Shown here: positions 60,432 to 64,000 of the stretch, piece by piece
Numbering within the stretch: the first letter of the stretch is position 1
Layout: every line of letters starts with the position of its first letter
Origin: an uncultured Alphaproteobacteria bacterium
GTDB lineage: Bacteria; Pseudomonadota; Alphaproteobacteria; Micavibrionales; Micavibrionaceae
Reading direction: 5' to 3'
DNA: 64,000 nt
Assembly (NCBI GenBank): GCA_946480475.1
Contig: CAMLJM010000011.1
Span: 13,966-77,965 of the forward strand
Translations under genes and position numbers: made by a program
Notes under the pieces: model-generated
What the model saw: only the letters and a program-made list of their open reading frames with translations
Database searches by the model: none
Told to the model about the DNA's origin: nothing

Positions 60432-60946
60432 AATTCGCGGCCCGTAGGGCAACCGCCGCCAAATCCATTCGGGCAATATTGGCGCGAATAGCCTGTAGTC
60501 GGATAGATATAACCCTTACCCTGATATACAGCATCAAGCGTGTAGTCCGTAGGAATTTTATCCGCGGCGATACCCTTATCTTTAGCTTGCTGCACCATGG
60601 TTTTGAGTTCTGTGAAACTGCGGATGTTTCCTTCTTTCAGGTTCAGGATGTTCGGCACCACATCAGTAAACTTAGCATGGGCATGCGCGTTCATGGTTGC
60701 TGATATATGACGAACAACTTCATCGACACAATCTTTGGGCGCGCGTTTAGGTGCACAGTAAGCGCCGCCAGAAACAATGTAAGTATCGCCAGCTTGGGAT
60801 GCATGAGGAACTTTTACCTGATGAAACCTGACGTAATCGCCTTCGTGCGTGGTTTTTTTATTCGTAGTCGCAAACATCGCTGCTAGGCTGCCGAGGGCGA
60901 CAAGTCCGCTAGCTATACCGAGAGCGCGAACACTGATATTAGGCAT
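60428..60946 (-). CDS. exported hypothetical protein, 172 aa
   Basis: Signal peptide or anchor (about 1-27, ALGIASGLVALGSLAAMFAT), then a domain with GGAYCAPKRAPKDCVDEVVR, TDYTLDAVYQGKGYIYPTTG and a C-terminal SRQYCPNGFGGGCPTGREF. Four Cys in two pairs suggest disulfides in the periplasm. Strong Shine-Dalgarno (aggagg). Convergent with msrB, overlapping its stop by 4 bp, and divergent from sdhC. No family recognised. Confidence 0.75.
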   Translation of the reverse strand: MPNISVRALGIASGLVALGSLAAMFATTNKKTTHEGDYVRFHQVKVPHASQAGDTYIVSGGAYCAPKRAPKDCVDEVVRHISATMNAHAHAKFTDVVPNILNLKEGNIRSFTELKTMVQQAKDKGIAADKIPTDYTLDAVYQGKGYIYPTTGYSRQYCPNGFGGGCPTGREF

Positions 60947-61109
60947 GTATACCTCCTGGACATGGTTTACATAAACTATATCTTTTGTCCCATACCTGCT
61001 AGAAAAAAGAAAAAATAGCTAACCTATTGTTATTTATAATACATTTCGGATTGCAATCGCGAGAGATCGCCGTATGATAGTCACAGTCATTCATCAATGG
61101 TCGGCAATC

Positions 61110-61493
61110 ATGGCTTCTGAAAAACCGCTCTCTCCCCATATCCAGATTTATCGCTGGGAAATCACCATGCTGATTTCCATCCTGCACCGTGCCTGTGGCA
61201 TTGCCATGGCGGTGGGAACGGCTCTGGTCGTGTGGATGTTACTGGCGCTTGCGACCGGAGAGGCAGCTTATAGTCTGTTCCAGAATTTCATTACGAGCCC
61301 GATCGGGACGTTACTGCTCCTGGGGTGGACCGTTGCCATTTTCTTCCACATGGCGAATGGCGTACGCCATTTGGTTTGGGATAGCGGGCACGGTTATCAA
61401 ATTACAACAGCACGCCGCACAGGTATGGCCGTATTTGCATACGCCGCCATCATGACATTGATTGTCTGGTTTGTTGCCTGCCCCTGGCAGTAG
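61110..61493 (+). CDS. sdhC: succinate dehydrogenase cytochrome b subunit SdhC
   Basis: 127 aa from the ATG at 61110 (MASEKPLSPHIQIYRW); a 12-codon upstream extension has no support. Three membrane helices. KPLSPHIQIYRWEITMLISI then LHRACGIAM holds the quinone-site Ser and His; the heme ligand lies in FFHMANGVRHLVWDSGHG (the His-x-x-NG-x-RHL-x-WD motif). Together with SdhD it anchors SdhAB and carries heme b. The gene order continues with an unknown gene, sdhD and sdhA. Confidence 0.94.
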   Translation: MASEKPLSPHIQIYRWEITMLISILHRACGIAMAVGTALVVWMLLALATGEAAYSLFQNFITSPIGTLLLLGWTVAIFFHMANGVRHLVWDSGHGYQITTARRTGMAVFAYAAIMTLIVWFVACPWQ

Positions 61494-61508
61494 GAAAGGA
61501 AATATAAA

Positions 61509-61781
61509 ATGCCAAAATTCACTTTAGTTCATCCGGAAGAGACCGCATCTCATGAAGAAGTTGTAGCGGTTGTCCATGATTATGATTCCGAAATAAAAAT
61601 CATCGATGGCGGTATCGGCTCTGTTGATGTTGAAATGACGCAACAGCAACATGATGACTTTCTGATGATCAATAGCAACTGGAGTTCAAAGCCGATCAAG
61701 GAAACGGTTTACGCAGAAATAGCACCGCCAAGAATTAATCTTAAAAATCTTCAGGCCGTCATTGGCCGCAATAAGCTCTAG
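61509..61781 (+). CDS. unknown 90-aa protein inserted in the sdh operon
   Basis: Not recognised. Soluble, acidic: EETASHEEVVAVVHDYDSEI, then IIDGGIGSVDVEMTQQQHDD and SSKPIKETVYAEIAPP. No signal peptide, membrane helix or cysteine. It has a Shine-Dalgarno (aggaa) and starts 16 bp after sdhC and ends 19 bp before sdhD, so it is co-translated with both. sdhC and sdhD are adjacent in all operons I know, so a gene between them is unusual. It might be a small subunit or assembly factor, or unrelated. Confidence 0.75.
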   Translation: MPKFTLVHPEETASHEEVVAVVHDYDSEIKIIDGGIGSVDVEMTQQQHDDFLMINSNWSSKPIKETVYAEIAPPRINLKNLQAVIGRNKL

Positions 61782-61799
61782 TATATACGGATAAAACTC

Positions 61800-62204
61800 A
61801 TGTCGTCGGCGCATAACAAATCAGAACACATACTATCCCCTTTAGCTAAAGCACGTGGCACAGGCTCTGCACATCATGGTTCCGGCCACTGGATGCATCA
61901 GCGCATTACAGCCGTTTCCAATATTGGATTGATGCTTTGGCTGGTATGGTCGGTTGTACATCTGCCCAGTGTCTCCTATCAGGATGTATCGCTGTGGTTG
62001 GCCCATCCTGTGAATGCCATTTTGATGATCCTTTCCGTCCTGTCGATGTTTTATCATGCGGTGCTTGGTCTTCAGGTTGTGATTGAAGATTATGTGCATT
62101 GTAAAGTTTCCAAGATTGCAAGCCTGCTGTGCTTGCGTCTTTTCTTCGTGGCGGCAGGTGTTGCAGCCATCTTCTCTGTTCTTAAAGTGGCGTTCGGCGG
62201 TTAG
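61800..62204 (+). CDS. sdhD: succinate dehydrogenase membrane anchor SdhD
   Basis: 134 aa. After a basic leader, [20 protein letters not shown] is the start of the first helix (the W-x-x-QR motif of the quinone site), then two more helices with [20 protein letters not shown], carrying the second heme-binding His and the D-Y pair. Three helices, as in the alphaproteobacterial SdhD group. The first ATG at 61800 is used. Ends 5 bp before sdhA. Confidence 0.93.
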   Translation: MSSAHNKSEHILSPLAKARGTGSAHHGSGHWMHQRITAVSNIGLMLWLVWSVVHLPSVSYQDVSLWLAHPVNAILMILSVLSMFYHAVLGLQVVIEDYVHCKVSKIASLLCLRLFFVAAGVAAIFSVLKVAFGG

Positions 62205-62209
62205 AGCAA

Positions 62210-64000
62210 ATGACAAGTTCGTATCAGGTTACAGATCATTACTATGACGTTATCGTGGTCGGTGCCGGTGGCGCGGGCCTGCGTGCTGGTTTCGGTTGCG
62301 CGGAAAAGGGTTTGAAAACCGCGTTGATCTCGAAAGTGTTTCCAACACGTTCACATACTGTGGCGGCACAGGGGGGTATTTCCGCAGCGCTGGCCAATAT
62401 GGGCGAAGATGACTGGCGTTTCCATTTCTATGATACCATCAAGGGTTCGGACTGGCTCGGCGATCAGGATGCGATTGAATATATGTGCAAGGAAGCCATT
62501 CCTGCCGTCATCGAATTGGAACATTACGGTGTGCCATTCAGCCGGACAGCCGAAGGTAAGATTTACCAGCGCGCTTTCGGGGGTATGACCACAAACTATG
62601 GTAAGGGCACAGCGCAACGTACCTGCGCTGCTGCCGACCGCACAGGCCATGCGATCCTGCACACGTTGTACCAACAGGCACTGAAGCATCGCGCTGAATT
62701 TTTCATTGAATATTTTGCGCTCGATCTGATCATGAATGATGAGGGTGAATGCCTCGGCGTCATGGCGTGGAACCTGCTCGACGGTACGTTGCACCGCTTC
62801 CGCGCACACCAGACAATTCTGGCAACAGGCGGTTATGGCCGTGCATATTTCTCCTGCACTTCTGCACACACCTGCACGGGTGATGGGGGCGGTATGGTCT
62901 TACGTGCGGGCTTGCCGCTGCAGGACATGGAGTTCGTGCAATTCCACCCGACGGGTATTTATGGCGCAGGCTGCCTGATTACCGAAGGCGTTCGTGGTGA
63001 AGGCGGTTACCTCACTAACTCCGAAGGTGAACGTTTCATGGAACGTTACGCACCTTCCGCGAAAGACCTTGCATCACGTGACGTTGTATCGCGCTCTATG
63101 ACTATCGAAATCCGTGAAGGTCGCGGCGTGGGCGAACATAAAGATCACATTCATCTGCACCTTGAGCATCTCGATGCTGATATCATACATTCCCGCCTGC
63201 CGGGCATCGCTGAATCAGCACGTATCTTTGCGGGCGTCGATGTGACCAAAGAACCGATCCCGGTTCTGCCGACGGTTCACTACAATATGGGCGGTATCCC
63301 GACCAATGTGAAAACCGAAGTCGTGTGCCCCACAGCACAGGATCCAAACCGTGTCGTGCCCGGCCTGATGGCGATTGGCGAGGCCGCATGTGTATCGGTT
63401 CATGGCGCGAACCGCTTGGGTTCCAACTCTTTGCTGGACCTCGTTGTGTTTGGCCGTGCCGCCGCGATCCGCGCAGCAGAAACCGTAACACCGGGGCAGG
63501 CGCATAAGCCTGTGGCCAATGATATTGCCAACAGGGCGCTCGACCGTTTCGATCATTTCCGTCATGCCAAGGGCAGCACACCGACGGCAAAACTGCGTCT
63601 TGATATGCAGAAAATCATGCAAAACCATGCCGCCGTATTCCGTACCGGTGAAACACTGCAGCAGGGCTGTGAGATGATCAGTAAATGTCACGCGCAAATG
63701 TCGGATATCGGCATCAATGACCGTTCCATGATCTTCAATACCGATCTGGTGGAAACGCTGGAACTCGACAATTTGATGGGGCAGGCCGTGGCAACACTTT
63801 ATTCGGGCGTAAACCGTCAGGAATCACGCGGCGCGCATGCCCGCGAAGATTTTAAAGATCGTGATGACGCAAACTGGATGAAGCATACGGTTACATGGGT
63901 TGATAAGCACGGCAGGACATCCATTGGCTATCGTCCGGTAACACTCACGACGCTGACCAACGAAGTCGAGCCTGTGCCGCCGAAGGCTCGGGTTTATTAA
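62210..64000 (+). CDS. sdhA: succinate dehydrogenase flavoprotein subunit
   Basis: 596 aa, complete; its stop codon is the last three bases of the window. FAD fold [20 protein letters not shown], covalent-FAD His in [19 protein letters not shown], active-site [20 protein letters not shown] with catalytic Arg region, [10 protein letters not shown], and C-terminal [18 protein letters not shown]. Oxidises succinate to fumarate in the citric acid cycle and passes electrons to SdhB, whose gene should follow beyond the window. Operon order C-x-D-A is the common alphaproteobacterial one apart from the inserted gene. Confidence 0.98.
   Translation: MTSSYQVTDHYYDVIVVGAGGAGLRAGFGCAEKGLKTALISKVFPTRSHTVAAQGGISAALANMGEDDWRFHFYDTIKGSDWLGDQDAIEYMCKEAIPAVIELEHYGVPFSRTAEGKIYQRAFGGMTTNYGKGTAQRTCAAADRTGHAILHTLYQQALKHRAEFFIEYFALDLIMNDEGECLGVMAWNLLDGTLHRFRAHQTILATGGYGRAYFSCTSAHTCTGDGGGMVLRAGLPLQDMEFVQFHPTGIYGAGCLITEGVRGEGGYLTNSEGERFMERYAPSAKDLASRDVVSRSMTIEIREGRGVGEHKDHIHLHLEHLDADIIHSRLPGIAESARIFAGVDVTKEPIPVLPTVHYNMGGIPTNVKTEVVCPTAQDPNRVVPGLMAIGEAACVSVHGANRLGSNSLLDLVVFGRAAAIRAAETVTPGQAHKPVANDIANRALDRFDHFRHAKGSTPTAKLRLDMQKIMQNHAAVFRTGETLQQGCEMISKCHAQMSDIGINDRSMIFNTDLVETLELDNLMGQAVATLYSGVNRQESRGAHAREDFKDRDDANWMKHTVTWVDKHGRTSIGYRPVTLTTLTNEVEPVPPKARVY

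Overview
The window looks like a chromosomal segment of a free-living alphaproteobacterium of moderate GC content. Evidence for the class: an EcfG-type general-stress sigma factor with matching GGAAC-N16/18-(C)GTT promoters, a MoxR/DUF58/BatA/DUF4159/DUF4175 locus, and a block rpmG-rnr-topA-dprA-plsY-pyrB in a familiar alphaproteobacterial order. I cannot fix the genus. A Micavibrio- or Rhodospirillales-like lineage is a guess. No tRNA, rRNA, CRISPR array, insertion sequence or prophage was seen.

Layout. 0.1-10 kb: an exported CHAP-domain lipoprotein, then a compact general-stress island (two glycine-zipper stress proteins, an OmpA-type lipoprotein, DUF883, entericidin, PRC-barrel and CsbD proteins, and several peptides under 60 aa). 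It surrounds a CHASE3 hybrid kinase, an EcfG-like sigma factor, an OmpR-type regulator and a tiny anti-sigma-like protein. Eight EcfG-type promoters can be read by eye in this stretch; two lie inside transcription terminators. 10-13 kb: an outer-membrane barrel protein, a decayed MacB-type permease tail and a NodT-type efflux outer-membrane factor. 13-25 kb: the MoxR/DUF58/BatA locus, in which two proteins that are single polypeptides in relatives are each split, with one half on the opposite strand and, in each case, a new signal peptide on the detached C-terminal half. 25-29 kb: a ResB-CcsA (system II) cytochrome c synthetase with a TlpA-type thioredoxin. 29-32 kb: a divergent XRE/S24 repressor pair with twin palindromic operators, and a Lon-type protease without the usual N-terminal domain. 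32-45 kb: housekeeping genes (rpmG, rnr, topA, dprA, plsY, pyrB, a CaiB-type CoA transferase), with a second divergent regulator carrying twin TTCAA-N6-TTGAA operators and several small unknown genes. 45-58 kb: a type IVb pilus or type II secretion-like machine (prepilin peptidase, CheY-like regulator, PilN-type secretin, an Ig-repeat protein ending in a PilP/GspC-like domain, GspE-type ATPase, GspF-type platform, two bitopic proteins, two pilin-like proteins) followed by a convergent BarA-like kinase. 58-64 kb: asd, an unknown gene behind a large leader hairpin, an exported MsrB, and sdhC-(unknown)-sdhD-sdhA, which reaches the window edge.

How the parts fit: the left end is a stress regulon with its own sigma factor and signalling proteins; the 13-25 kb locus is a chaperone-like MoxR ATPase with cell-envelope partners; the 45-58 kb block is a complete-looking assembly machine except that no retraction ATPase and no canonical major pilin are visible. 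Start sites were moved from the longest possible frame wherever a Shine-Dalgarno sequence or signal peptide favoured an internal start; these choices are stated in each entry.
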